The notes under the pieces were generated by a model. That model worked only from the letters and a program-made list of their open reading frames with translations, was not told the origin of the DNA and did no database searches. Below are positions 1 to 8,801 of a stretch of DNA of 64,000 bases, one piece after another; the stretch's first letter is position 1, and each line of letters starts with the position of its first letter. This stretch comes from Zoogloea sp041914405 (GTDB lineage Bacteria; Pseudomonadota; Gammaproteobacteria; Burkholderiales; Rhodocyclaceae). Made by a program: the position numbers and the translations under genes. The stretch covers positions 14,972 through 78,971 of the forward strand of contig NZ_JAYSDK010000025.1 of the NCBI RefSeq assembly GCF_041914405.1, read 5' to 3'.

Positions 1-585
1 GGCGAACCAGCGCTTGCCGGCACCGCTGTCCAGCCCGCCGGCAAGCGTATCCGAGGTAGCCCCTGACAGTGTGACGGTGGGGCCTTTCCGGCTGTCACCG
101 GCGGCGTCGGAGGCCTGGCCGGCCAGCGTGACCGTCGGGGGGGCTTGCAGCGGGCGTTCGTTGGCCGCGACCAGGGCGGCGAGCGCTGTGTCGGAGGGGA
201 GCGAGGTGGCCTGCGTGGTGTCTTCGGTGGTGGCTGTATTATCGCCAGGCTGGCCGCCGGCGCCGTTCTGGACCAGCAGGCTGCCCAGCAGTGTAGCCAC
301 GTCCGCGGCCTGCGCATCCTCGGGGGCTTTTTCCCTGGCGTCCTGTGCCTCGCCGGCTGTCTTGCCGGTTGCAGGGGGCGTGCTGTTGTCGGCCTTGGTG
401 GGGGATGCGGAGCCGGTGTTGCTGGCCGGCTTGGTGTCTCGATCGATCTGGCGCTGCAGTTCGCGGGCGAAGCCGGAGTCGGCGGCGTCAGTCGAGGACG
501 TCAGGGCGCTGTCGCTCCGCGATACGTCGGTGCTCTTGGCCGCAGTGGCAATGTTCGCGAGAGGGTTCAAAGCCGGTCCGGACAT
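1..585 (-). CDS. fliK: Flagellar hook-length control protein FliK, N-terminal part (cut by window edge)
   Basis: The minus strand is open from an ATG at 583-585 to the window edge, giving about 195 residues without a stop. The protein begins MSGPALNPLANI and is rich in Ala, Thr, Ser, Asp and Gly with little predicted structure, as is usual for the N-terminal half of FliK, the secreted ruler that sets hook length and switches export specificity. The conserved C-terminal switch domain would lie outside the window, so the name rests on composition and on position directly downstream of fliJ (73 bp gap) in the same direction. An unrelated low-complexity protein is possible but unlikely in this context. 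Confidence 0.75.
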   Translation of the reverse strand, partial: MSGPALNPLANIATAAKSTDVSRSDSALTSSTDAADSGFARELQRQIDRDTKPASNTGSASPTKADNSTPPATGKTAGEAQDAREKAPEDAQAADVATLLGSLLVQNGAGGQPGDNTATTEDTTQATSLPSDTALAALVAANERPLQAPPTVTLAGQASDAAGDSRKGPTVTLSGATSDTLAGGLDSGAGKRWFA

Positions 586-657
586 GATTGTATTCCCGAA
601 AAGGATGCAGACACCGGTTCCCAGCAAACGCCATGCCAGAGGCCGGCCGGGCGGATC

Positions 658-1107
658 TTAGTCGTCCTGGCCCCGGTCACGGAACTGCTTGGCGGCATGT
701 TCATCGGTGAGCTTCTGTTCCTGCCGGGCTTCCTTGCGGGCCTGCTGGCTCTGGTGGCGCTGGGACAGGGTGTCGAAGGCCTTGACCTTGTTGCGCTGGT
801 CCACCCAGGCTTGCTGCCCCAGTTCGACGCGCCGCCGGGAGTCGTCCACCACTCGCTGCTGGACGGAGATCGCATCGTCGAGTTTGAGGAGGAAGGCACT
901 GTAGTTGCGCCAGGCGTCCGGGCCGATGCCATTGCGTGCGGCCTCCACGAAGCGTGCCTGGTATTCCTTGCGGTAGTCCACCAGCAGGGCGAGTTTCTCC
1001 TCGACGGCCCGTTCGCTGGCGATCAGTTCGCCCAGCTTGCGTGCAGCCTCGTCCATCCGGTTGGTGGCCAAGTCCAGCAAGGGCTGAAGCGGGAAAGGCT
1101 CGGGCAT
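658..1107 (-). CDS. fliJ: Flagellar export chaperone/stalk protein FliJ
   Basis: A 149-residue, highly charged, almost entirely helical protein (begins MPEPFPLQPLLDLA; Gln/Arg/Glu/Lys-rich coiled coil to the C-terminus). This matches FliJ, the small coiled-coil stalk that sits in the FliI hexamer and links the export ATPase to the FlhA gate. Length is normal for the family (about 147). It lies 80 bp downstream of fliI and upstream of fliK in one leftward operon, the standard fliFGHIJK order. Sequence conservation in this family is low, so gene order carries much of the weight. Confidence 0.88.
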   Translation of the reverse strand: MPEPFPLQPLLDLATNRMDEAARKLGELIASERAVEEKLALLVDYRKEYQARFVEAARNGIGPDAWRNYSAFLLKLDDAISVQQRVVDDSRRRVELGQQAWVDQRNKVKAFDTLSQRHQSQQARKEARQEQKLTDEHAAKQFRDRGQDD

Positions 1108-1187
1108 TTTCAGATGCTTTCTGCGTTATCGGACCGTGGGTCGGAATCTTTACGGGGGCGAAGCATCGCCTCGCGTCCGCCGCCCTG

Positions 1188-2591
1188 TTACGGCGTTGCG
1201 CCGAAGAGTGTGTAGAGCTTCTCGACCGCCGAGTCGTAGGGTTCGCACTCATCGATGCGTTGCTGCAGGAAGGCTTCCAGGCGGGGGTACATGGCCACCG
1301 CCTGATCGAGGATCGGGTCTGCGCCGGACTGGTAGGCGCCGACGGCGATCAGGTCGCGGGAGCGCTGGTAGCGGGAGAACAGTTGCTTGAAGCGACGCAC
1401 GACGTCGAAATGCTGGCTCTTGACCAGGTTGTGCATGGCCCGCGAGATCGATTGCTCGATGTCGATGGCCGGGTAATGGCCCTGGTCGGCAAGGTTGCGC
1501 GACAGCACGATGTGACCGTCGAGGATGGCCCGGGCCGAGTCGGCGATCGGATCCTGTTGGTCATCGCCTTCCGCCAGCACCGTGTAGAAGGCGGTGATCG
1601 AGCCGCCGCCGTCCGGGCCGTTGCCAGCCCGTTCGACGAGGGCCGGCAGGCGCGCGAAAACCGACGGGGGGTAGCCGCGGGTCACCGGCGGTTCGCCGAT
1701 CGCCAGTGCGATCTCGCGCTGGGCCATGGCGTAGCGGGTCAGGGAGTCCATGATCAGCAGCACTTGTTTGCCCTGGTCACGGAAGAATTCAGCCACGGCG
1801 GTTGCGTAGGAGGCGCCCTGCAGGCGCATCAGTGGGCTGCAGTCGGCTGGGGCGGCAATGACGGCAGAGCGGGCCAGGCCGTCGGCACCGAGGTTGTGCT
1901 CGATGAATTCCTTAACTTCTCGGCCCCGCTCGCCGATCAGGCCGACGACGATCACGTCGGCGGCGGTGAAGCGCGCCATCATGCCGATCAGCACCGACTT
2001 GCCGACGCCGGAGCCGGCGAACAGGCCCATCCGCTGGCCGCGGCCGACGGTCAGCAGGCCGTTGATGGCGCGGATGCCGACGTCCAGGGACTGGCTGATC
2101 GGCGCGCGCTGTAGGGGATTGATCGGGCGGGATTGGAGGGAGCGGGAATGGCGGGTGTTTAGCGGGCCGAGGCCGTCCAGCGGCCGGCCGGCGCCATCGA
2201 CGACACGGCCGAGGAGTTCGTCGCCCATCGGCAGGTGCTTGGCGCGGTCGGAGGCGCGGCGGCGCGGCTCGATGCGCTCGCCGGCGATCAGAGGGGGCTG
2301 GGTCGGCTCGATCGGGAATACCTGGGCGCCCGGCGACAGGCCGAAGACATCGTCGGTCGGCATCAGGAAGATCTTTTCGCCGTTGAAACCGACGACCTCC
2401 GCCTCAACCGAACTGCCGCCAGGGATGACGATCCGGCAGCCCGAGCCGAGGGGCAACTTGAGGCCGGAGGCCTCCATGACCAGGCCGTTGATGCGGGTCA
2501 GGCGGCCGGCCACCTGATAAGGGGGCGTCGCGCCGATGAGCTTGCGCGCGTCACCCAGGAAGGTACGCCAGGTTTCGGTGCCGTGGTTCAT
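1188..2591 (-). CDS. fliI: Flagellum-specific ATP synthase/export ATPase FliI
   Basis: A 467-residue F1-beta-like ATPase that hydrolyses ATP at the base of the flagellar type III export apparatus. The Walker A loop AGSGVGKS is at about 192-199, followed by GLIGERGREVKEFIE and the Walker B segment LLIMDSLTRYAMAQREI typical of FliI/YscN. An N-terminal beta-barrel domain occupies about residues 25-100. Length agrees with family members (about 440-470). The start codon overlaps the fliH stop in a TGATG arrangement, indicating translational coupling. Identification is secure. Confidence 0.97.
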   Translation of the reverse strand: MNHGTETWRTFLGDARKLIGATPPYQVAGRLTRINGLVMEASGLKLPLGSGCRIVIPGGSSVEAEVVGFNGEKIFLMPTDDVFGLSPGAQVFPIEPTQPPLIAGERIEPRRRASDRAKHLPMGDELLGRVVDGAGRPLDGLGPLNTRHSRSLQSRPINPLQRAPISQSLDVGIRAINGLLTVGRGQRMGLFAGSGVGKSVLIGMMARFTAADVIVVGLIGERGREVKEFIEHNLGADGLARSAVIAAPADCSPLMRLQGASYATAVAEFFRDQGKQVLLIMDSLTRYAMAQREIALAIGEPPVTRGYPPSVFARLPALVERAGNGPDGGGSITAFYTVLAEGDDQQDPIADSARAILDGHIVLSRNLADQGHYPAIDIEQSISRAMHNLVKSQHFDVVRRFKQLFSRYQRSRDLIAVGAYQSGADPILDQAVAMYPRLEAFLQQRIDECEPYDSAVEKLYTLFGATP

Positions 2592-3340
2592 CAGGGCGCC
2601 TCCCCCTCCCAGGGGATGTGACGGCCGAGACTGTCCATGATGCGACGCCAGCGGGTCTGCACGGTGGCGTCGATCTGGCTGCCAGCCGCTTCGATGCGCA
2701 CGCCACCACGGCTGATGCTCACATCTTCGACCAGGCGGTGCCCGGCATGGGCCATGTGCTCGCCGAGGTAGTCCCGTGCCATCGCCATGTCCTCCGGGTT
2801 GAGGTGGATCTGGGCATGGGTCTGGGGCATTTGCCCGAGGGCTTCGCGCAGCAGGTCGGTGATCACGTCCGGGTGAGTGGCGATGGCGTGACGCACCATC
2901 TGGCGGGCGAGCTCGGTTGCCATCGCGAGGATTTCCTCGGCGACTTCCTTGTCGAGAGAGGTCAGGGACGTTTCCAGTCCTTCGACCATGCTATGGAAAT
3001 GCATGGCTTCCAAGCGCCCGCGGGCGGTGCCTTCCTCGTAGCCGGCGGCGTAGCCTTCCTTACGCGCCTCTTCGTGGATGCGTTCGATGTCCTCGGCGGT
3101 GGGGAGCTGGAAGACGGGGGAGTCGTCCAGGGGTTCGTCCGCGGCCATTTCGAGAGCAGGCTCGGGCTCCGGCGCCAGGTCCATCTCTGGCGGTTCAAGC
3201 GGGGCGGCGTCAAGGACCGGCTCCACTTCCGGGGGGGGCGGGGCCGGCTCGGGCGGGGCCGGCGGCGCCTCTGGGGCGTCGAAGGAGGGTGGTGTCCAGC
3301 GCCGGTAGATGCCGACGGCCTGGTGGCGGTCCATGCTCAT
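2591..3340 (-). CDS. fliH: Flagellar export ATPase regulator FliH
   Basis: A 249-residue protein with a Pro/Glu-rich N-terminus (PPAPPEPAPPPPEVEP around residue 25), a glycine-repeat helix (EARKEGYAAGYEEGTARG, about 90-107) and a C-terminal FliH/V-ATPase E-like domain with the LLREALGQM and LNPEDM segments. FliH dimers bind FliI and deliver it to the C-ring. The AxxxG/GxxxG helix is a FliH hallmark. It lies 15 bp after fliG and overlaps fliI by 1 bp. The Pro-rich first 60 residues are longer than in enteric FliH but common in betaproteobacteria. Confidence 0.92.
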   Translation of the reverse strand: MSMDRHQAVGIYRRWTPPSFDAPEAPPAPPEPAPPPPEVEPVLDAAPLEPPEMDLAPEPEPALEMAADEPLDDSPVFQLPTAEDIERIHEEARKEGYAAGYEEGTARGRLEAMHFHSMVEGLETSLTSLDKEVAEEILAMATELARQMVRHAIATHPDVITDLLREALGQMPQTHAQIHLNPEDMAMARDYLGEHMAHAGHRLVEDVSISRGGVRIEAAGSQIDATVQTRWRRIMDSLGRHIPWEGEAP

Positions 3341-3355
3341 GAGCGGACCCCGGGA

Positions 3356-4354
3356 TTATACGAAGGCATCGTCGCCTCCACCGCTGGACAGCGCGATCTG
3401 GCCTTCTTCCGCCAGGCGGCGGGCGGTCTTGAGGATTTCCTTCTGCTCGGCCTCGACCTCCGACAGGCGCACCGGCCCGCGGGAATCCAGATCTTCGCGC
3501 AGCATTTCGGCGGCCCGCTGGGACATGTTCTTGAAAATCTTTTCGCGCAGTTCGGGCGGGGCGCCCTTCAGGGCGACCACCAAGGAGTCGCTCTGGACTT
3601 CCCGCAGCAGGGTCTGGATGCCACGGTCGTCCAGATCGAGCAGGTTCTCGAAGACGAACATCTCGTCGAGGATCTTCTGGGCCAGGTCCGGGTCGTACTC
3701 GCGCACGTTGTCGAGGATGGCGGTTTCGGCCGCCGAACCGACGAAGTTGAGGATCTCGGCCGCGTGGCGAACGCCGCCCATGGCGGTTTTCTTGACCGTC
3801 GCACCGGAGAGCATGCGGGTCAGTGCATCGTTGAGCTCCTTCAGGGCGATCGGCTGGACACCGTCGAGGGTGGCGATCCGCAGCAGTACGTCGTTGCGCA
3901 GGCGGTCGGTGAAGTGCTTGAGGATGTCCCCGGCCTGGTCGAACTCAAGGTGCACCAGGATCGTGGCGATGATCTGCGGGTGTTCGTTCTTGATCAGGTC
4001 GGCGGCGGTGGCCGCGTCCATCCACTTCAGGCTCTCGATGCCGGCAGTGTCGGAGCCCTGCAGCACGCGGCTGATCAGGTGGGTGGCGCGCTCGTCGCCG
4101 AGGGCCTTGGTGAGCATTTCCTTGATGTGCTCGTGGTCGGCCTCGATCGGCGAACCCTTCTCCGCGTAGGAGATCAGCTCGTCGAGGATGCCCTCGACCC
4201 GTTCGCGTGGCTGGGCCGGCATGGAGGCCATGGAGGCGCCGAGCTTTTGCACTTCCCGGGGGCCGAGCTGCTTGAGCACTTCGGCCGCTTCGTCGGCACC
4301 CAGGGTCAAGAGAAGCAGTGCGCCCTTTTCGAGCCCTTCATCGTTGCTGCTCAT
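3356..4354 (-). CDS. fliG: Flagellar motor switch protein FliG
   Basis: A 332-residue C-ring protein that couples stator torque to rotor rotation and binds the FliF C-terminus through its N-terminal domain. Visible signatures are the N-terminal EKGALLLLTLGADEAAEVLK, the middle-domain EHPQIIATILVHL segment (EHPQ motif) and the C-terminal charged torque helix VFENLLDLDDRGIQTLLREV with conserved Arg and Asp residues. Length matches E. coli FliG (331). The start lies inside the end of fliF (17 bp overlap), so the two are probably translationally coupled. Confidence 0.97.
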   Translation of the reverse strand: MSSNDEGLEKGALLLLTLGADEAAEVLKQLGPREVQKLGASMASMPAQPRERVEGILDELISYAEKGSPIEADHEHIKEMLTKALGDERATHLISRVLQGSDTAGIESLKWMDAATAADLIKNEHPQIIATILVHLEFDQAGDILKHFTDRLRNDVLLRIATLDGVQPIALKELNDALTRMLSGATVKKTAMGGVRHAAEILNFVGSAAETAILDNVREYDPDLAQKILDEMFVFENLLDLDDRGIQTLLREVQSDSLVVALKGAPPELREKIFKNMSQRAAEMLREDLDSRGPVRLSEVEAEQKEILKTARRLAEEGQIALSSGGGDDAFV

Positions 4355-6053
4355 TGGCTCCCATCCATTCCTTGATCAGATTCGCCACCATTCGCGGATT
4401 TTCCTTGGCGAGGGCCAGTGCCTTGGCGAGTTTCTCGTCGTAGGCGAGGCGTGCGGCCGCCTCCGGCGACAGGGCGACTTGAGCGCCTTCCTCACCTTCC
4501 TCGCCTTCCTCACCCTCTTCGCCTTCTTCCCCGGTGCGGGCGGCGGCGCCTTCGTTTTCTTCCTCTTCCTTGACTTCCGGTTGAGGCAGAACCTGTTTCA
4601 TCAACGGGCGGATGACGCCGAAGGCCACAAAGGCGATCACGCCAGCAATGACCAGGTACTTGGCCAGTTCCTTGAACAGGGCGACGTTGTCCGGATCCTT
4701 CCAGAACGGCGTCTCCAGCATGTCCTTGTCGGAAACGACGAAAGCGCTGCTCGCCACGCTGATGGTGTCACCCCGGTCCTTGCTGTAGCCAACGGCTTCG
4801 CGCACCAGGTTCTCGATCCGCTGGCGCTCTTCTTCCGGGATCGGTACTGACTTAACGTTGCCGTTCTTGTCCTTTTCTTCCTTGTTGTTGACCACCACCG
4901 CCACCGACAGGCGCTTGATCTGGCCCATCGCCTTGCGCGTGTGCTGGATGGTCTTGTCCACTTCATAGTTGATCGTGGCGCTCTTGGTGGAAGTAAGTGG
5001 AGCCTGGCCGCTGGCCGTGGTTGGCGGCACCGCCGGGGTGGTGACCGGCGCGGTGGCAGGAACCGGCGGCTGGTTGGTCAGCGCCCCCGGCACACCCTGA
5101 GGTCCCTGATCACGGGTCTGGCTCTCGTTGCTCTGCTGGCTGCGGATGGCCTGTTCCGGCGATGGGTTGGGGCGATAGGTCTCGGCGGTCTGCTCGGTCT
5201 GGTTGAAGTCCACGTCGGCGGACACCTGGGCCCGGAAGTTGCCCTTGCCGTACAGCGGGGTGAGGATCGAGTTCACCCGCTCGATGTAGCCTTCCTCGAG
5301 CTCGTGGGTGTACTTGAGCTGGCTGGCGTCGAGATTGCCGCGCAAGGGATCGGGCTTCTTGGTGAGCAGGTTGCCGTCCTGGTCGATGACGCTGACGTTG
5401 TCGTTGGTCAGGTTGGGTACGCTGGAGGCGATCAGGTGCACGATGCCGGCGATCTGGGATGGATCGAGGGCACGGCCGGTGTGCAGGTTGACCATCACCG
5501 AGGCGGTGGGCTTCTGCTCGTCGCGCAGGAAGGCGGTCTGCTTCGGGATCGCGAGGTGCACGCGGGCACCGGCGACGCTGGCGATGGACGAGATGGTGCG
5601 CGACAGCTCCCCTTCGAGGGCGCGCTGGTAATTGATCTGCTCGTGGAACTGGGACAGCCCCAGCTTCTGGTTCTCCATCAGCTCGAAGCCCACCAGGCCG
5701 CCCTTGGGGATGCCCTGGGCGGCGAGGCGCAGGCGCAGGTCATGGACCTGGGTGGCCGGGACGAGGATGGCGTTGCCGTTGTCGGAGAACTTGTAAGGGA
5801 TGTTTTGTTGCTGGAGGCTGGTCACGACGGCGCCGCCGTCCTTTTCGGCCAGGTTGGAGAACAGCACGGAATACTCCGGCTGCCGGCTCCACAGCAGCAC
5901 GCCGACGATCAACGCAATGCCGAACGCCAGCGCGGCGCCGGCGGCGATCTTCTGGCGCTGGGACAGATTGCGGATGTTTTCCAGTACCTGGGCCAGCGGC
6001 GAAGCGGGCGGCGGAACGGGAGCAGCGGCGGCGTCTTCTGCTGCCATGGACAC
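4338..6053 (-). CDS. fliF: Flagellar MS-ring protein FliF
   Basis: A 571-residue protein forming the inner-membrane MS ring. Transmembrane segments lie near residues 37-57 (AGAALAFGIALIVGVLLW) and 462-482 (LAKYLVIAGVIAFVAFGVI), bracketing the periplasmic YscJ/FliF ring-building domains (for example VARVHLAIPKQTAFLRDEQ-like text near 165). The cytoplasmic tail carries an acidic tract with five EEG triplets (about 509-523) just before the FliG-binding C-terminal helix (NLIKEWMGANEQQR). It is the first gene of the leftward operon and diverges from the FleS-like kinase gene. Confidence in identity is very high; the EEG tract is noted separately. Confidence 0.97.
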   Translation of the reverse strand: MSMAAEDAAAAPVPPPASPLAQVLENIRNLSQRQKIAAGAALAFGIALIVGVLLWSRQPEYSVLFSNLAEKDGGAVVTSLQQQNIPYKFSDNGNAILVPATQVHDLRLRLAAQGIPKGGLVGFELMENQKLGLSQFHEQINYQRALEGELSRTISSIASVAGARVHLAIPKQTAFLRDEQKPTASVMVNLHTGRALDPSQIAGIVHLIASSVPNLTNDNVSVIDQDGNLLTKKPDPLRGNLDASQLKYTHELEEGYIERVNSILTPLYGKGNFRAQVSADVDFNQTEQTAETYRPNPSPEQAIRSQQSNESQTRDQGPQGVPGALTNQPPVPATAPVTTPAVPPTTASGQAPLTSTKSATINYEVDKTIQHTRKAMGQIKRLSVAVVVNNKEEKDKNGNVKSVPIPEEERQRIENLVREAVGYSKDRGDTISVASSAFVVSDKDMLETPFWKDPDNVALFKELAKYLVIAGVIAFVAFGVIRPLMKQVLPQPEVKEEEENEGAAARTGEEGEEGEEGEEGEEGAQVALSPEAAARLAYDEKLAKALALAKENPRMVANLIKEWMGANEQQR

Positions 6054-6100
6054 ACTTCCTCTTATCGGATGCTCGCATTGTCCTTCAGCTAGCCCGTTTC

Positions 6101-6144
6101 AAGGCGGCGATAAGCGGCGTTTTTTGCCGCTTATTTGCCGCCTT
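6101..6144. promoter_or_regulatory. Large imperfect palindrome between fliF and the fleS-like gene
   Basis: Two 18-19 bp arms (AAGGCGGC then GATAAGCGGC on the left; the reverse complement with one extra base on the right) flank a T-rich loop. The inner 8 bp arms TAAGCGGC/GCCGCTTA are perfect. It is the only strong symmetric element in the 147 bp divergent region and could be an operator for the flagellar master regulator or a stem-loop in the fliF leader. No sigma-54 consensus was seen beside it. Confidence 0.4.
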
Positions 6145-6200
6145 GTCGTACGCTGGGCAGGCCTAAGCTGCGAGGCGGTGAATAACGTCCCGGATTACCC

Positions 6201-7304
6201 ATGACCTTGCCTGCCACCGATGACCGTCTCGACGCCCGTCAGCTGGCCGAAGCCTTTCGCCAGTTCAGCGAGGCCTCGGAGGCGCTGACCGGTGCCTATG
6301 CCGGCCTGCAGACCCAGGTCGGCCAACTGACCGAGCGCCTGAGCGTGCTGATGGGCGCGTTGCCGGCCGGGGTTGTGGTCCTCGACCGGGAAGGGCGGGT
6401 CATGCAGGCCAACCGGGCAGTCAAGGCGATGTTTGCGACCTCGCTGGCCGGCGTGCCCTGGGAGGCGTTCTGTGCGACTCACCTGCAGGCCACCGAGACG
6501 CCGGGCGAGTGGCAGCTGGTCAGCGGTGGCGACACCCTGCGGGTCACCCGTGTTGATGCACCGCTGGAGTCCGGCGACGGCCACATTGTGCTGCTGACCG
6601 ACGTGACCGAGGCCCATCGCATGCGCTTGACGGCTGAACGCCAGGAACGCCTGGCTGCGATGGGTGAGATGGTTGCCGGGTTGGCCCACCAGCTGCGCAC
6701 GCCGCTGTCCGCTGCCTTGCTTTACACGGCGACCTTGGTCCAGCAGGAGATGGGGCCGGCCGACCGGGAACGGATCGGCAACCGGGCCATCGAGCGTCTG
6801 CGGCATCTGGAAAAGCTGATCCGCGACATGCTGCTGTTTGCGCGCGGTGAGGCGCTGGGACGCGAGCCCTTCGCCATCTGCGAACTGGTGGCCGAGTTGG
6901 CGCAGACGCTGGAGCCGGTGGCCCGTGCCAAAGGGCTGGCTTTTGAGCCGGACTGTAACTGTGGCGTATCGCAGGTGGTGGGTGACCGCAAGGCCATCAC
7001 AGGGGCGCTGACTAATCTGCTGGAGAACGCCGTGCAGGCTACCGATGCTGGCGGCAGCATCCGTTTCGACGCGGCACTCGACGATGGGCTGGTGCGCTTC
7101 AGCGTGACCGATACCGGCAAGGGCATCGATCCGGCCCTTCAGTCGAGGCTTTTTGAGCCGTTTTTTACAACGCGACCCGATGGTACGGGATTGGGTCTGG
7201 CGATCGCACGGGGGGTGGCCCGTGCCCATGGCGGGGACATCGGCATCCAGTCCGAGCCCGGCCGTGGCACCACCTTCACCCTGACCCTCGCCACGGGCGG
7301 CTGA
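6201..7304 (+). CDS. fleS: Flagellar two-component sensor histidine kinase (FleS/FlrB-like)
   Basis: A 367-residue soluble histidine kinase without membrane segments. An N-terminal coiled region is followed by a PAS domain (about 50-140; GVVVLDREGRVMQANRAV), the HisKA phosphoacceptor box GLAHQLRTPLSA with His163, and an HK ATPase domain with the N-box NLLENAVQA and the G boxes DTGKGID and GTGLGLAI. In the FleS/FlrB family the kinase phosphorylates a sigma-54 activator that turns on class III flagellar genes; here that partner follows at 7341 and fliE at 8802. The symbol is by context; no clear Shine-Dalgarno sequence precedes the ATG. Confidence 0.85.
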   Translation: MTLPATDDRLDARQLAEAFRQFSEASEALTGAYAGLQTQVGQLTERLSVLMGALPAGVVVLDREGRVMQANRAVKAMFATSLAGVPWEAFCATHLQATETPGEWQLVSGGDTLRVTRVDAPLESGDGHIVLLTDVTEAHRMRLTAERQERLAAMGEMVAGLAHQLRTPLSAALLYTATLVQQEMGPADRERIGNRAIERLRHLEKLIRDMLLFARGEALGREPFAICELVAELAQTLEPVARAKGLAFEPDCNCGVSQVVGDRKAITGALTNLLENAVQATDAGGSIRFDAALDDGLVRFSVTDTGKGIDPALQSRLFEPFFTTRPDGTGLGLAIARGVARAHGGDIGIQSEPGRGTTFTLTLATGG

Positions 7305-7340
7305 CGCCCTGTTGCACCCCCAGTTTTTGAGAGAAGTCCG

Positions 7341-8738
7341 ATGCCCGATACGCTGAACATCCTGGTTGTCGAAGATGATGCGCCTCTGCGCGACGCGGTA
7401 TGCTTGACGCTGGAAGTGGCCGGTCACAACGTCACCGGTGTGGGTGACGGGCCGGCGGCGATGGTCGAGGTGGAGCGGCAGGCCTTCAACCTGGTCTTGT
7501 CAGACCTGAAAATGCAGCCGATGGATGGCCTGCAGCTGCTTGCCGAGTTGCGCCAGCGCGTCCCGCAGTTGCCTGTGTTGCTGATGACGGCTTTTGGTGA
7601 CGTGGAGAAGGCCGTCGACGCGATGCGCGGCGGTGCTTGCGATTTCCTGATGAAGCCCTTCGAGCCGAAGGTTTTGCTGGAGCATGTGCAGCGCTATGCG
7701 CGCACGCCCCAGGAAGAGGGGATGGTGGCGGCCGACCCGCACACCCGCAATCTCCTCGCGCTGGCCGACAAGGTGGCAGAAACCGATGCAACGGTCTTGC
7801 TGAACGGTGAGTCCGGAACCGGCAAGGAGGTCTTCGCCCGTTACCTCCACGAACACTCGCCGCGTCGCAATGGTCCCTTCGTGGCGATCAATTGCGCAGC
7901 CATTCCCGATTCCCTGCTGGAGGCGACCCTGTTTGGCCATGAGAAAGGCGCCTTCACCGGGGCGGCGACCTCCCAGGCCGGCAAGTTCGAGCAGGCAGAG
8001 GGCGGTACGCTGTTGCTCGACGAGATATCCGAGATGCCCCTTGGCTTGCAGGCCAAGCTGTTGCGGGTGCTGCAGGAGCGGGAAGTGGAGCGGGTTGGTG
8101 GCAAGAAGGCGATCCCCCTCGACATCCGGGTACTGGCCACGACCAACCGGGACATGACCAAGGAAGTGGCAGCGGGGCGCTTCCGGGAAGACCTGTTCTA
8201 CCGGCTCAACGTTTTTCCGCTGCAGATTCCGTCCCTGCGCGAGCGCCCCGGCGACATCATCCCGCTGGCGCGGCACTTTGCGGCGATGCATGGCGAGCGT
8301 CTCAGGCGTACAGCCCGCTTGTCGCCGGAAGCCGAGTCGGTGCTGGTGACCTACCATTGGCCGGGTAATGTGCGGGAACTGGAAAATACCGTGCAGCGGG
8401 CTTTGATCCTCAGTGGCGGCGAGGCCGTGTCGGCGGACACCATTCGCTTGTGCCTGCCCCACTGGAACGGCGAGCCCCTGCGCATGGTGCCGCTGGCCCC
8501 CGTTGCGCCGGCGGCGTTTGCCGGTGAGGCGGCAAATGGTGCCGCTTTGCCGCCACCGGCAGGCAAGGAAGCATCCCGTCCCGCCAACATGAAGGATCTG
8601 GAAAGAGAGCATATCCTGCAGGTGCTCAAGGACGTCGGGGGGTCGCGCAAGCGCGCTGTGGCGCAGCTTGGGATCTCCGAGCGGACTCTGCGTTACAAGC
8701 TGCAGCAGTATCGGGAAGAAGGGCTTTTCAGCGACTGA
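7341..8738 (+). CDS. fleR: Sigma-54-dependent flagellar response regulator (FleR/FlrC-like)
   Basis: A 465-residue NtrC-family activator. The receiver domain (1-120) has Asp55 in SDLKMQPMDG. The AAA+ domain has Walker A GESGTGKE (about 156-163), the sigma-54 contact loop GAFTGA and the LLDEISEMPL Walker B segment. A Fis-type helix-turn-helix is at the C-terminus (RKRAVAQLGISERTLRYKL). It follows the kinase by 36 bp. A near-consensus sigma-54 promoter lies 17 bp after its stop in front of fliE, which makes fliE a probable direct target. Confidence 0.92.
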   Translation: MPDTLNILVVEDDAPLRDAVCLTLEVAGHNVTGVGDGPAAMVEVERQAFNLVLSDLKMQPMDGLQLLAELRQRVPQLPVLLMTAFGDVEKAVDAMRGGACDFLMKPFEPKVLLEHVQRYARTPQEEGMVAADPHTRNLLALADKVAETDATVLLNGESGTGKEVFARYLHEHSPRRNGPFVAINCAAIPDSLLEATLFGHEKGAFTGAATSQAGKFEQAEGGTLLLDEISEMPLGLQAKLLRVLQEREVERVGGKKAIPLDIRVLATTNRDMTKEVAAGRFREDLFYRLNVFPLQIPSLRERPGDIIPLARHFAAMHGERLRRTARLSPEAESVLVTYHWPGNVRELENTVQRALILSGGEAVSADTIRLCLPHWNGEPLRMVPLAPVAPAAFAGEAANGAALPPPAGKEASRPANMKDLEREHILQVLKDVGGSRKRAVAQLGISERTLRYKLQQYREEGLFSD

Positions 8739-8754
8739 GACCGATGCCTGCCGC

Positions 8755-8771
8755 TTGGCACGTGCTTTGCT
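8755..8771 (+). promoter_or_regulatory. Sigma-54 (RpoN) promoter of fliE
   Basis: TTGGCACGTGCTTTGCT matches the -24/-12 consensus TGGCACG-N4-TTGC exactly. The invariant GG (8757-8758) and GC (8769-8770) are separated by 10 bp, as required. It lies 31 bp upstream of the fliE ATG and directly downstream of the gene for an NtrC-type flagellar activator. Confidence 0.88.
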
Positions 8772-8801
8772 CTGCTATAGTGGAGAAAAAGGAGCCGAAC
8801 C

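Noticed and set aside
14..661. A 215-codon plus-strand frame at the window start
   Set aside because: It lies opposite the FliK N-terminus, which is better supported by operon position and composition.
2618..4375. A 585-codon open frame on the plus strand across fliH and fliG
   Set aside because: It is antisense to two certain flagellar genes; the sequence is His/Gly/Val-rich without any family match, as expected from the G+C codon bias of the opposite strand.
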